Source: Leptothoe kymatousa TAU-MAC 1615 (GTDB lineage Bacteria; Cyanobacteriota; Cyanobacteriia; Phormidesmidales; Phormidesmidaceae). From it: DNA of 64,000 nt. Positions within the stretch are counted from its first letter, which is position 1. Each line of letters opens with the position of its first letter. The stretch lies in contig NZ_JADOER010000004.1 in the NCBI RefSeq assembly GCF_018739865.1, positions 565,067 through 629,066 of the forward strand. Direction: 5' to 3'. Below are positions 28,149 through 37,225 of the stretch, piece after piece. A program made the translations under genes and the position numbers. The notes under the pieces are model-generated. The model had not been told where the DNA came from, made no database searches, and saw only the letters and a program-made list of their open reading frames with translations.

Positions 28149-29189
28149 ATGATAAGTAGCTCTCTGCGTTCTCAACGATACAGTGCTAAACCTTTAGTTG
28201 ATATTTGGACTGCCCGCTACAGTTGTGCTCCCCTCTCGGGGGGCGCCACACCGACCCAGTTTGAAGATGCCATTTCTGCTAAGGGGCGTCGGCGGACAGT
28301 GGAGCGTTTGCATGGTCGCTTTATTAAGCAATCGTGCAGACGTGCGGCCATTCGCACCAGCGATCTCTACACCTGCTATAAGGATTCGAATTTGGGGGAG
28401 ATTGCAGAACTCGCTAAATTTGCGATTCAGGTCTACGATGTGCTGCTGCAGTTTTATCAGGTTCATACGCCAGCGTTAGTTAATATTGCAGAGCAACAGA
28501 ATGGGATAGTGCGCGGCTCTACCCAACGCGTGTTTCAAATACCAGAAATTGTTTCCCTGATTACTGATATCGAGCCGTTGCTATTGGAATTTCATGCGCA
28601 ACAAACCATTGAGGAACATTGGCAAACCCGCAGTTTTCTTAGCACTCAACTGAGCTTTAGTAGCTGGTTTCTATTGAAGGTGCTGCCGAAAGAGGAGCAG
28701 GTGTTGTTGGGGGCTTACTTTTACTTTTTAGAAGAGTATGTGTCGATGCCCTGGCACAGATTGTATAAGGCGGCCACCACCCATGACCCCAGCTCGCCAA
28801 TACTCTATTTGGCAGAGCGGATGTTGCCTCAAATTGCCCCTGTTTCTATGCAGGTTTATACCCAGTGGAGCAAACTCTTTGGTGGATATTACAACCGCAG
28901 GGGGCAGTTGGATAATTCGGGGGTGCGACATTCTTCCTTGCGCGATTTTAGTATGTTTCAGGTGTATCTATGGCTTTGCATTTTGCAAGGGGACTTAGGG
29001 GCCATTGAGCAAGAGTTGGTGGTGTTGTGTTCTCGGGTTTATCGCGGCATTGGCATCCCTTGGGAAATGACAGTGAAGGGCACTAAGCTTTTGGTGGATG
29101 AGATTTTAAGTGGTCTGGATACGGAAGAGAAAGCGTTGATTTCACCCTATACGGCTGGCATGTTAAGGGCATTTGAGCGGCAGCCATAG
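28149..29189 (+). CDS. Protein of unrecognised family, paralogue 1 (346 aa)
   Basis: A mostly alpha-helical cytoplasmic protein, without signal or membrane segments. It is paralogous to 35356-36408. Shared features are an N-terminal IWTARY, a central EEYVSMPWHRLYKAA, and the best block, SSLRDFSMFQVYLWL-CILQGD, followed by ELVVLCSRVYRGIGIPWEMT. I do not recognise the domain. The N-terminal 60 residues are basic (RSQRYSAK, KGRRRTVERLHGRF). A cellulose synthase gene on the other strand follows. The conserved block suggests a functional site rather than simple repeats. Confidence 0.75.
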   Translation: MISSSLRSQRYSAKPLVDIWTARYSCAPLSGGATPTQFEDAISAKGRRRTVERLHGRFIKQSCRRAAIRTSDLYTCYKDSNLGEIAELAKFAIQVYDVLLQFYQVHTPALVNIAEQQNGIVRGSTQRVFQIPEIVSLITDIEPLLLEFHAQQTIEEHWQTRSFLSTQLSFSSWFLLKVLPKEEQVLLGAYFYFLEEYVSMPWHRLYKAATTHDPSSPILYLAERMLPQIAPVSMQVYTQWSKLFGGYYNRRGQLDNSGVRHSSLRDFSMFQVYLWLCILQGDLGAIEQELVVLCSRVYRGIGIPWEMTVKGTKLLVDEILSGLDTEEKALISPYTAGMLRAFERQP

Positions 29190-29249
29190 AAGGCTGTGAG
29201 TAAGTCTAAATTCGGTGGATTAAATCCGATGACAAAAGACAAGCTTGGA

Positions 29250-29275
29250 GAGGGCATTTACAAGGGAATGCCCTC
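29250..29275. terminator. Short hairpin between convergent genes
   Basis: A 9-bp stem (GAGGGCATT/AATGCCCTC) lies 60 bases past the stop of paralogue 1 and 78 bases beyond the end of the cellulose synthase gene. There is no long T tract, so the assignment is weak. Confidence 0.4.
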
Positions 29276-29352
29276 GGATACTGGTGGCCATTAGTCACAG
29301 AATACGCAGTGCTAGGGGGAGATGCTCCCTGGATAGTCAACGATCACTATCT

Positions 29353-31626
29353 CTAGCCTTTGGCGACGGTCATGGCTTTGACCCGAATGTCCCCTGTCAG
29401 GATGCGGGGGCGGAAGAGAGTTTTAGTTAAGATCCATAGGGATTGCAGCTCTCCTGGGGTATTCCAACGCTTCCATTGGCCGGGGCGGCAGTATAGCAAC
29501 TCTACGAGTTTGCGAGTCTCTGGCAGGGAAACCTTTTGGAATTGTACGGTGACGCAGGGAAACTCTCCTTCATTGCAGGTTTTGGTGAGGATGCCTTGCA
29601 AACTAATTAGGTCTTCGCTGATGGACAGGTGTATGGGGCAGGTTTCTCCTGGTGCCAGCTTGGGCAACCCCCGCTGGGTCAGGGTGATGGTGGCACCAAT
29701 TTCTGAGATGGCGGTGGTGGTGCCCCACCAGGTGCGGGGGCTGTCGCCAATTTTTAGTCGCACCACACGGCGCAGGTCAAACCAGTCGTAGGGGGTGGGG
29801 CGAGGCACATCCAGCAAAACCAGCAGCGCCGCGCCTAGCATCATTAGGTTATATAGGCTCCAGATCCAGCCAACGCCGAGGCCGCGCAAATGGGCTGAGG
29901 CGTTGGGGGTGACTTCTAAGGCCCAGTTGCCTCGGGCCAGGCATTCGCCTAAATTGAGCCAGATGCTGCAGGCGGTGAGTACAAACATGGCCATTAGGGG
30001 CCAGGCTAAGTTCCAGTTAAATCGAAAGCCTTTGCTGGAGGTGCCCTTGGGGGTGACCTTAAAGCCGGTGCCAAAGGGAGACAGCAGGGCCTGAACTACG
30101 GTGACCGCTAGGGGAAAGGCGAGGACTAGGGAGTAAACATCGGAAAGGATGGCGGAGCGGGAGTGGTGATTGAGCCAGGAGAAGACTGTGATTTGAACAA
30201 AATAGTAGGGCAGGAAGAAGTAGATGATTTCTTCGGGGGTGGAGCGAATGGGGATAACGCCGAAGGAATAGAACAGGGGGGCAATTAAAAATATGATGCG
30301 GGAGATGCTGGTGAACCAGTGCAAAATGCCTTCTAAGTGACCTAATCGCTGGATTAGTTTAAGTCCGGGAATGGTGAGGGGATTGGTGTCGATAAAAAAG
30401 GCTTGCAGGGTGCCCCTGGCCCAACGCAGCCGTTGGATCGCATGGGCGGTGATATTTTCGGCGGCCAGACCGGCACTGAGTTTTTCGTCGAGATAGATGA
30501 TTTTATGCCCTTTGGACGCCAGACGCACCGCGGTGAAGTAGTCTTCGCTGAGGGAGTCGGTAACAAAACCGCCGGCGCCTTCTAGGGCACTGCGGCGGGT
30601 GACAAACGAGGTGCCGGAGCAAACAACGCTGCCCACGCCATCCCGCATGGGCTGGATTTGTCGATAGAAGACTTCTTCTTCTGGGGTGAGAACGTCTTCT
30701 AGGCCGAGGTTACGGGCAATGGGATCGGGGTTGTAAAAACTTTGGGGGGTTTGCACCAGGGCGACGGTGGGATCCTGGAAAAAGCCGACGGTGCGTAATA
30801 GAAAATTGCGGGTGGGGACAAAGTCGGCATCGAAGGAGGCAATGAGATCGCCCTGGGTGTTTGCGATCGCATGGTTCAAATTCCCCGCCTTGGCATGGTC
30901 ATTATTGGGTCGGATGCGATATTTGCAGCCCAGCTTTTCCGCCAGGCGCTGAATATCCGGTCGGCGGGTATCGTCTAGCAGGTACACCGTCTTATTGGGG
31001 TAGTCCATGGCCTGGCAGCCAATGATGGTGCGCCGCAAAATAAACTCAGGCTCATCGTAGGTGGGAATAAACACATCCACCGACGGCAGAAATGCCTTGT
31101 CCATCACCGCTAGCTGCATTTGGTCTGCCTGGGCCCGCCGATCCCGCACCCGCAGCAGCAAAATTAGCTGAATAATGCTCACCAGCAGCCCCAGCATTTC
31201 CATGGCAAACAGCACCGTGCTGGCCGTACCGTTTAATGGATCGTCAAAATTTAGGGTAGATAGGCTGCGCCAGGTAACGTAGCGGCCCACCAGGATCAGC
31301 AATACGGCAATGACTAACGTCCTAGACCAGGGCTTGGGCTTGGGCGAAATGCGGGTGATGATCAGGGCAAACAAAAACAGGGCCACGGTTGGAAAAAACA
31401 GGTAGTGGCCTGCCACCATGGGAGCTTCGAGCCATACGGGGGGGGACTGCTGTAGCAGGTTTAGCTGGGCAAAGATGCGGCTGATTTGCCCCTCGCCAGA
31501 AAACCAGGCAAAGGCTAGGCCAAGGGCGATTGCAACGATACCTAACATGATGATAGTTGCGTTGGGAATAGACAGCAGCGGTTTCTGCAGCGGAGGCTTA
31601 CCGGTCGGAACCATTGATTCTTCCAT
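29353..31626 (-). CDS. Cellulose synthase catalytic subunit with PilZ domain
   Basis: The 757-residue membrane GT2 enzyme polymerises UDP-glucose. It has helices near residues 24-42, 75-90 and 103-116 and further ones after the catalytic domain. The GT2 residues are DDT (218-220), DAD (266-268), SED (360-362) and QRLRW (398-402). Several C-terminal helices lead to a PilZ-like segment near residue 635 with RRVVR and AISEIG, resembling the cyclic-di-GMP-binding RxxxR and (D/N)xSxxG motifs, the latter with Ala for the first acidic residue. This is the architecture of BcsA-like proteins. No bcsB or endoglucanase neighbours are visible. The window also holds GGDEF and EAL proteins, so c-di-GMP control is likely. 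Confidence 0.92.
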   Translation of the reverse strand: MEESMVPTGKPPLQKPLLSIPNATIIMLGIVAIALGLAFAWFSGEGQISRIFAQLNLLQQSPPVWLEAPMVAGHYLFFPTVALFLFALIITRISPKPKPWSRTLVIAVLLILVGRYVTWRSLSTLNFDDPLNGTASTVLFAMEMLGLLVSIIQLILLLRVRDRRAQADQMQLAVMDKAFLPSVDVFIPTYDEPEFILRRTIIGCQAMDYPNKTVYLLDDTRRPDIQRLAEKLGCKYRIRPNNDHAKAGNLNHAIANTQGDLIASFDADFVPTRNFLLRTVGFFQDPTVALVQTPQSFYNPDPIARNLGLEDVLTPEEEVFYRQIQPMRDGVGSVVCSGTSFVTRRSALEGAGGFVTDSLSEDYFTAVRLASKGHKIIYLDEKLSAGLAAENITAHAIQRLRWARGTLQAFFIDTNPLTIPGLKLIQRLGHLEGILHWFTSISRIIFLIAPLFYSFGVIPIRSTPEEIIYFFLPYYFVQITVFSWLNHHSRSAILSDVYSLVLAFPLAVTVVQALLSPFGTGFKVTPKGTSSKGFRFNWNLAWPLMAMFVLTACSIWLNLGECLARGNWALEVTPNASAHLRGLGVGWIWSLYNLMMLGAALLVLLDVPRPTPYDWFDLRRVVRLKIGDSPRTWWGTTTAISEIGATITLTQRGLPKLAPGETCPIHLSISEDLISLQGILTKTCNEGEFPCVTVQFQKVSLPETRKLVELLYCRPGQWKRWNTPGELQSLWILTKTLFRPRILTGDIRVKAMTVAKG

Positions 31627-31935
31627 GGATTAACACGCATTGATATCGCCAGGGCTATATAAGCTTTACGAATAAGGGCAGACTATGGATTGGTCCCACG
31701 TTTAACTTACACAGTTAGGCCGTACCTCAACTGTTCAATAAGTTGCATACTGGACTGAAATTTTGCTGAGACCCCGATGAATTGTCCCCACGAAACTTTT
31801 CAGTCGACAATCAGCCATTATTCTTATTTTCATCATGCAGCGAGCATGCTGTCCGTTTACAGTGGGTTTGTCATTGTTGGCAAGTCAAAAATTTCACTGT
31901 GATTCAGCAGACATTACGCACATAGAGAGAGGAAA
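31627..31935. other. Intergenic region between cellulose synthase and DUF4079 genes
   Basis: These 309 bases separate divergent genes and probably hold both promoters. The ribosome site AGAGAGAGG lies before the DUF4079 ATG at 31936. No other feature is recognised. Confidence 0.45.
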
Positions 31936-32640
31936 ATGGGCATCAACGATTGGCTTAGACTCATGCATCCGATTTTGGCAGTAAGTGTAGTATTTCCACT
32001 TATTGGCATGGTGTCTTACTTTGCGCTTCAGACTCGGCAGCGTCGTTTAGCGGTGCAGGCTAAGGAAAAGTCCAAGATTCCGCCGGTGGTGGGCAAGGAA
32101 CATGTGAACTTGGGCAAGTGGTTAACTGGGGCTGTGGTCGGACTCACCTTGGTGGGGGTGGGCCATCCAATTTTTAAGAACATCGTCAAAAAGGCCGCCA
32201 CCGATAGCCCGGTCCCTGGGGGCACTATCATCTTTATTGTCTTTATGTTCTTGTTCACCATTGGTGCCCTGGTGTGCCTGTATCGAGCAACGGCACCGCA
32301 AAAACTATGGCGCGGATTGTTCGCGGCGTTGACGACGGCCGGTCTATGGATTTTGGGTAGCCAGGATGGGGTGTTTCGTCGCACCTATGAGTGGCAGGTG
32401 TCTCACTACTATTACGGCATGGTGGCAGCGACGCTGATGGTCATTTCATTGGCGATTTTGCCCGAGATTTATAAGTCGAAGACCTGGCGCAAGGTGCACA
32501 TTGCCCTGAACTGCATCGCCCTGTTGTTGTTTTTGGTCCAAGGCATTACGGGGACAAGAGATCTGTTGGAGATTCCCCTGAGTTGGCAGGAACCCTTTGT
32601 GTTTGGTTGTGACTTCGCCAACAAGACCTGTGGCGGCTAA
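31936..32640 (+). CDS. DUF4079 membrane protein, cytochrome b561-like
   Basis: The 234-residue protein has five or six hydrophobic helices with histidines at helix ends (WLRLMHPIL, VGVGHPIFK, WQVSHYYYGM, WRKVHIALN). The four-histidine arrangement is that of the cytochrome b561-like DUF4079 family, predicted to bind haem and shuttle electrons across the membrane. The last residues contain two cysteines (FGCDFANKTCGG). It has a good ribosome site (GAGAGGAAA). A terminator follows at 32696-32734. Confidence 0.82.
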   Translation: MGINDWLRLMHPILAVSVVFPLIGMVSYFALQTRQRRLAVQAKEKSKIPPVVGKEHVNLGKWLTGAVVGLTLVGVGHPIFKNIVKKAATDSPVPGGTIIFIVFMFLFTIGALVCLYRATAPQKLWRGLFAALTTAGLWILGSQDGVFRRTYEWQVSHYYYGMVAATLMVISLAILPEIYKSKTWRKVHIALNCIALLLFLVQGITGTRDLLEIPLSWQEPFVFGCDFANKTCGG

Positions 32641-32695
32641 GGCCGAATCCTATTGTTGTCGCTGTGGCAGTGGCTCAAAATAACAACAAATCCGA

Positions 32696-32734
32696 TCAAA
32701 GGCCGAAACTCCCACAGGAAGCTTCGGCCTTTGA
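32696..32734 (+). terminator. Terminator after the DUF4079 gene
   Basis: A perfect 12-bp stem (32696-32707 with 32723-32734) has arms TCAAAGGCCGAA/TTCGGCCTTTGA. The loop is 15 bases. Confidence 0.7.
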
Positions 32735-32844
32735 CTTATCCTGAGAGGGCTACTGCGGCAGCCGACGATCGCCTGTTTTATCAAGCAATAGACCTGTCTC
32801 GGCGGATGGGGTTTCGAGATGCTTTGGTCGCGATCTGAAAGGCG

Positions 32845-34680
32845 CTATTGCATGACACAGGTGGTGGCTGGAGACAATTCAGCCTTAGCCTGGCGAAGAG
32901 AAATTCGCACTATAAAGTTAGTGCCATGACCGAGTTTAGAGTGGCATTGGAGGGTGCCATTATGTTTCTCAGTGATTACTTTGTAGCTGATGTAGAGACC
33001 CAATCCAGTTCCTTTGCCCACATCTTTGGTCGTAAAAAATGGATTAAACAATTGATCAATGATGTGATTTGGAATGCCAGGACCATTATCCTCAATGTGG
33101 ATTTCAACCTGTTCGTTGGCAATCAACTTTGTGGAGATAAAAATCTGATTGGGATGTGCCTCAATCTCACTGTATGTTCGGGTTTTATTGATTTCTTCAA
33201 AGGCGTCAATGGCGTTGCTTAAAATATTCATAAAGACTTGATTTATTTGACCTGCGTAGCATTCAACGACAGGTAATGCGGCATAATTTTTAATGACTTT
33301 AATCTCTGGCTGTTTGCTATTTGCCTTGAGCCGATTTGCCAGAATCACCAGAGTGCTATCAATTCCTTCATGAAGGTCCACGCCCTTGATTTCTGATTCG
33401 TCCAGGCGAGAGAAATTGCGTAGGGATAGAATGATTTCACATATGCGTCGGGTTCCTAATCGCATGGATTTTAGAACATCTCCAGCATCTTGAATCAAAA
33501 ATTCTACCTCTAACTCTTCCAACTTTTCTAGGACGGTTGTGGGAAGAGTTTGGCTATGTTTTTCATAGATCTGTAGCGCATGGACTAAATCTTGTAGGTA
33601 GTTTTCAATATGGTCAAGATTGCCATGGATAAAGCTAACGGGGTTATTAATTTCATGGGCAACTCCAGCCACCATCTGACCTAGGGCGGACATTTTCTCA
33701 CTTTGAATTAAAGCCGACTGGGTGGATTGAATTTCAGCCAGGGCGTTTTGAAGAGACTCTGTTTTTTCTTGCTCTTGTTGTAAGAGTTGTTTGACTTGGC
33801 TGATTAAACGGTTTAATGCCGCAGACAGTGTACCCACTTCATCTGAGCTATTTACCGGTACCTGCAGGTCAAAATTGGATGTTTCAATTACTTTTTCTGC
33901 TGTTTCTGCGGCGTTTTTAACAGAAAAAGAAATTGCTCGACTCAGTAGGAAAAGTAGTATGCCCGCAATTATTAACGAAATAAGTGCACTGCCAAGGATT
34001 ACCTGCAACCGGAAGATGGCGACCCGATCAAAGGTGGTCTTCGCATTATGAATTTGGATATTGGCATTATCACTGAGCTCTTGCACCAGGCTGAGAAACT
34101 GATAGGCATCTTGCCGTAGTGCCTGATTATTAAAGCGAGTAAGCTTTATCTGTAGATCACGACGTTCAGCGTCAGATAGCTGCTCTAGTTTTACTTGATT
34201 TAATTGAGTGATAAGGCTGTCTAAATCTTGGGTAAAGACTGAGTATTTTACGGTTAAATCTTTAATTAGCTCTCGTTCTCTTTGGTCATAAATCGTATTG
34301 CCATACACAATCCCATGATTTTTTTTGTAATCATGCCAGGCCCCACTAAACTGTTCTCTGTCTTCTATAAAGGTTGTATAGACTTCTGTCCACTGAGGTA
34401 TGTCATTTAAGGTCAGAATGGCACCCTTTTGATGCAAATGCATTCTTAAGAGTTTGATTTTCAGTTCGTTGAGCATTCTGTGCTCAGCTTCACTGTCTTC
34501 AATCTCAGCCTGTGCCTGATCGAGATAGGCTTCTGCAATAACCCAGCCAGTGGTAACACCCAGAATGGCAACACTAATGGCAAGTCCAAAACTCCAGCCA
34601 ATTTTATATTGCAATTGCAGATCGTTGAACCATTGACTCACATTAGAATATGAGCTTTTAAAAAAGGACTTTGCAGGCAT
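32845..34680 (-). CDS. Membrane sensor histidine kinase
   Basis: The 611-residue protein has two transmembrane helices (about 30-50 and 227-247) that flank a mostly helical extracytoplasmic sensor of about 175 residues, probably a four-helix-bundle type. A HAMP-like region and a coiled coil (QQEQEKTESLQNALAEIQST) follow. The dimerisation domain has the phospho-acceptor His342 in AGVAHEINNP, a type seen in NtrB-like and cyanobacterial kinases. ATP-binding motifs are NQVFMNILSNAIDA, EDNGPGIP, LFNPFFTTK and GTGLGLYIS. No response regulator is adjacent, so the partner is elsewhere. Confidence 0.9.
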   Translation of the reverse strand: MPAKSFFKSSYSNVSQWFNDLQLQYKIGWSFGLAISVAILGVTTGWVIAEAYLDQAQAEIEDSEAEHRMLNELKIKLLRMHLHQKGAILTLNDIPQWTEVYTTFIEDREQFSGAWHDYKKNHGIVYGNTIYDQRERELIKDLTVKYSVFTQDLDSLITQLNQVKLEQLSDAERRDLQIKLTRFNNQALRQDAYQFLSLVQELSDNANIQIHNAKTTFDRVAIFRLQVILGSALISLIIAGILLFLLSRAISFSVKNAAETAEKVIETSNFDLQVPVNSSDEVGTLSAALNRLISQVKQLLQQEQEKTESLQNALAEIQSTQSALIQSEKMSALGQMVAGVAHEINNPVSFIHGNLDHIENYLQDLVHALQIYEKHSQTLPTTVLEKLEELEVEFLIQDAGDVLKSMRLGTRRICEIILSLRNFSRLDESEIKGVDLHEGIDSTLVILANRLKANSKQPEIKVIKNYAALPVVECYAGQINQVFMNILSNAIDAFEEINKTRTYSEIEAHPNQIFISTKLIANEQVEIHIEDNGPGIPNHIIDQLFNPFFTTKDVGKGTGLGLYISYKVITEKHNGTLQCHSKLGHGTNFIVRISLRQAKAELSPATTCVMQ

Positions 34681-35355
34681 CGAGTTAAAAATTGAAAATT
34701 AAGGAAGTAATATAAGGGGGGATATTATTCCCTGCCATTGATGGGGGTAGAGCCTTGATTGCTACTACTATTCCCTTGCATTATGTGACGGTCATAATGG
34801 TGTGGATAAATTTAAGAACAAACCGCAATTGTTCGCTTTATCCAAAGTTTGGATGATCCCAATTTCTAATAAATCGACTGACTTTCAGGGCAATCAATTA
34901 GTTGCCAGGGGCATAAACCCACGGTAACTTCATCATTAATTCTTCGCTTACATAATAATTTGCCGTAATCAAGGTCGCTCGGAATATTGCTAGATAGGCT
35001 AGCTTTTTTACGTCTATGCCCAGCTCAGTTAGCCTACCTAGGCATGTCCCATCGTTGAACTATCACCGGTGGATAATATGCAGGTATTTAACAAAAAGTG
35101 CTTATCTGAGTCGTTTTTTTGTTGTTTCGCTTGATAACAACGATTGTAAAAGGTCAGTGGTTCATAAGAATCAGTAATTTCCGGGACTGCCAAAGTCCGG
35201 AGCGTTCTGGAAATTGAGTGGATAAATAAAAAAGACGTTGCTGATCTTAGGGATAGTGGTTCTATTCATCAAATACCGTTTATGGCATGTTCCTTCCATG
35301 GGGCATTTCCCCAATAGGCAACTCTTCAAAAGAACACGTTTCTGTAGGGCTCAGG
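34681..35355. other. Long intergenic region upstream of paralogue 2
   Basis: These 675 bases carry no ORF that I can support. The region is AT-rich and lies between the divergent histidine kinase and paralogue 2. No operator, repeat or RNA gene is recognised. Confidence 0.4.
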
Positions 35356-36408
35356 ATGACAGTGAATTACGTGCCTAGAACTGAACAGCCAGCTGTCTCT
35401 TCGAGCCTGCTCAAGATTTGGAAAACTCGATATGTTGCCAGGGCCCAAAATATAGCAACAGATCCGACTAATTTTAGGAAATATCCGTTGGAGTTTGTGG
35501 CTTCGAATATAGGGCGCAAAAGAACCCTGGCAAAACTTTCTGATAAATTGATCAGGGAGTCATCCCATGGTGCGGCGGCTAAGACTCGTAGTCTGTACTT
35601 GCAACATGAATATTTGCAGTTTAACGATACGGTAGATCTATCGAAATTCACCCTACAAACAATTCCTGTCCTTTTACGTTCCTATCAAGAGCAGCCGCCG
35701 GTCGTTATTTATCCCCCAGGGGCAGCGCCTGAAGTTTCTACTGCAGTACAGTTTGGCATTGCCGATATTAGTACCCTGGCCAACTATTTGGGCAGCTGTT
35801 TTTCTCAATTCAAGTCCCAGCATGCTGCTTCAAAAGATTGGCTGGTGCAATGTTTTTTGACGTCTCAAATTGGCCTTGCGAGCGCGTCTATTTTGTCGGT
35901 GCTAGACCCTGTGGAGCAGGCGATGCTGACGCCCTATTTTAACTTGTTAGAAGACTATGTTGCGATTCCCTGGTGGCGATTGTGCGATTCTGCGAATCAA
36001 TACGATAAGTTTTCTCCTGAACATAAGCTGGTGGAGCATATGCTGGTGCGCACCTCTGAGATTTCCTGGGCCGCCTACCGTCGCTGGACCCAACAGTTTG
36101 TTTCCTATGCCGGGGCTAGGGGTAACTTAAACAACTTGAAGATCCGCCGTTCTTCCCTGCGGGACTTTGATATGTTCCAGGTTTATCTCTGGTTAAGTGT
36201 GTTGCAGGGGGATTCAGGCATTATTTCAAAGGAGCTGGTGGTGTTTTGTGCTTATATTTTTAAGGGCATTGGCATTCCATGGCCGATGACGCTTGCCGGG
36301 ATCCGCACCCTGGTGGAAGAGATTTCAGGGCGGCTAACCCCTGAGGAACAGTCAGTTGCTAATAGGTTTATGAATGGCATGATCAACGCTTTTCAAGCGG
36401 TGGTCTAG
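35356..36408 (+). CDS. Protein of unrecognised family, paralogue 2 (350 aa)
   Basis: I place the start at the ATG at 35356 (MTVNYVPRTE), because the product then has the same N-terminal length as the paralogue at 28149. A start at 35287 would add 23 residues. It shares IWKTRY, EDYVAIPWWRLCDSA, SSLRDFDMFQVYLWL-SVLQGD and ELVVFCAYIFKGIGIPWPMT with paralogue 1. The two proteins are clearly homologous but have diverged in their first halves. The fold looks alpha-helical and cytoplasmic. It lies beside a histidine kinase, whereas paralogue 1 lies beside the cellulose synthase. Confidence 0.75.
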   Translation: MTVNYVPRTEQPAVSSSLLKIWKTRYVARAQNIATDPTNFRKYPLEFVASNIGRKRTLAKLSDKLIRESSHGAAAKTRSLYLQHEYLQFNDTVDLSKFTLQTIPVLLRSYQEQPPVVIYPPGAAPEVSTAVQFGIADISTLANYLGSCFSQFKSQHAASKDWLVQCFLTSQIGLASASILSVLDPVEQAMLTPYFNLLEDYVAIPWWRLCDSANQYDKFSPEHKLVEHMLVRTSEISWAAYRRWTQQFVSYAGARGNLNNLKIRRSSLRDFDMFQVYLWLSVLQGDSGIISKELVVFCAYIFKGIGIPWPMTLAGIRTLVEEISGRLTPEEQSVANRFMNGMINAFQAVV

Positions 36409-36470
36409 GGACGCTATAGAATGGGGCTGTGTTGTGCGCACCTGTTCTGTAGCTGGGGATTGAGGGATTT

Positions 36471-36578
36471 ATGCCCGATGATATTGTGCCGTTTCTGATG
36501 GGCGTGGGTTTGCTGGTTGCCTATTTGTTTTGGTCTGCGGCTACGGAGATGGGGACTCGTTGGCCCTGGCGACGGTAG
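36471..36578 (+). CDS. Candidate small membrane protein (35 aa)
   Basis: The ATG at 36471 follows a GAGGGA ribosome-like site. The 35-residue product starts MPDDIVPFLMGVGLLVAYLF and has one membrane helix followed by a basic tail (TRWPWRR). Single-helix proteins of this size occur as photosystem or cytochrome b6f subunits, but I do not recognise this one. It is on the same strand as paralogue 2 and lies 62 bases after it. Confidence 0.4.
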   Translation: MPDDIVPFLMGVGLLVAYLFWSAATEMGTRWPWRR

Positions 36579-36949
36579 GGCCAAGGGCATCAGCTTAATT
36601 TGAAAAAATTCGGCTATTGCAGCGTCAACGCTAAAAATTGGGATTCTGCCTTGATGAAGAGTAAAGGGTAAAGAGTCACGTTCATCTCGTTTACCCTATA
36701 GCCCTGGGGGCATGCTGACGCTAGTACTCTTTACTGACCTTATCCTAAATCTTAGGCTTGACAGACTACTAGGCCCCAGTGCGAAAGTCAGAATTTTTAA
36801 GTCAGAAAGGGAGAGTGTGCCGTAGAGCTTTGTTTTTCTTGCAGAGTCCTCTAACTTTCTGGGAAGATCGTTCTGCTTTGGGTTGGGTGCCGGGGGCGAT
36901 ATTTTTTTAGTGCCCTTAAAATTTAGCGGTGTTGCTGTGTCTTGAACTA
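36579..36949. other. Intergenic region before the HNH gene
   Basis: These 371 bases hold no credible gene. A short inverted repeat AGGGTAAA/TTTACCCT (36665-36672 with 36690-36697) may form a hairpin. The reading frame on the reverse strand here lacks support. Confidence 0.4.
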
Positions 36950-37225
36950 ATGCCCCAGTGTGAACTTTGCCAACGTGACTGTCCAAAGCTAACGGAGCAT
37001 CATCTTGTGCCCCGACAGCAAACGAAGCGTAAGAAACGGGATCCTGGGCCGACAACGACTATTTGTGCGCCGTGCCATAGGCAAGTGCATGTGCTGTTTT
37101 CCAATAAGGAACTGGCCCAGGACTTGAATACGGTGGAACGGCTGAGGTCCCATCCCAATATGCAAAAGTTCCTGGGTTGGATTCGGAAACAGGACCCCTA
37201 TAAAAAGATACGCACCTATCGTTAA
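36950..37225 (+). CDS. HNH endonuclease-like protein (91 aa)
   Basis: From the ATG at 36950 the protein starts MPQCELCQRDC. The zinc and catalytic residues of an HNH fold are visible: CELC (Cys4, Cys7), EHHLVPR (His17, His18) and CAPCHRQVH (Cys39, Cys42, His43, His47). A start at 36929 is possible but adds only seven residues. It is not next to a restriction or phage gene. Its stop overlaps that of the convergent flavin oxidoreductase gene by four bases. Members of this small cyanobacterial group are generally uncharacterised. Confidence 0.75.
   Translation: MPQCELCQRDCPKLTEHHLVPRQQTKRKKRDPGPTTTICAPCHRQVHVLFSNKELAQDLNTVERLRSHPNMQKFLGWIRKQDPYKKIRTYR

Noticed and set aside
36696..37055. 119-aa reverse reading frame near the HNH gene
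   Set aside because: It overlaps the HNH gene antisense and has low-complexity composition without a recognisable domain or ribosome site.
36950..37225. Group I intron or restriction system around the HNH protein
   Set aside because: No methylase, intron core or phage gene is adjacent; it is a lone small HNH gene.
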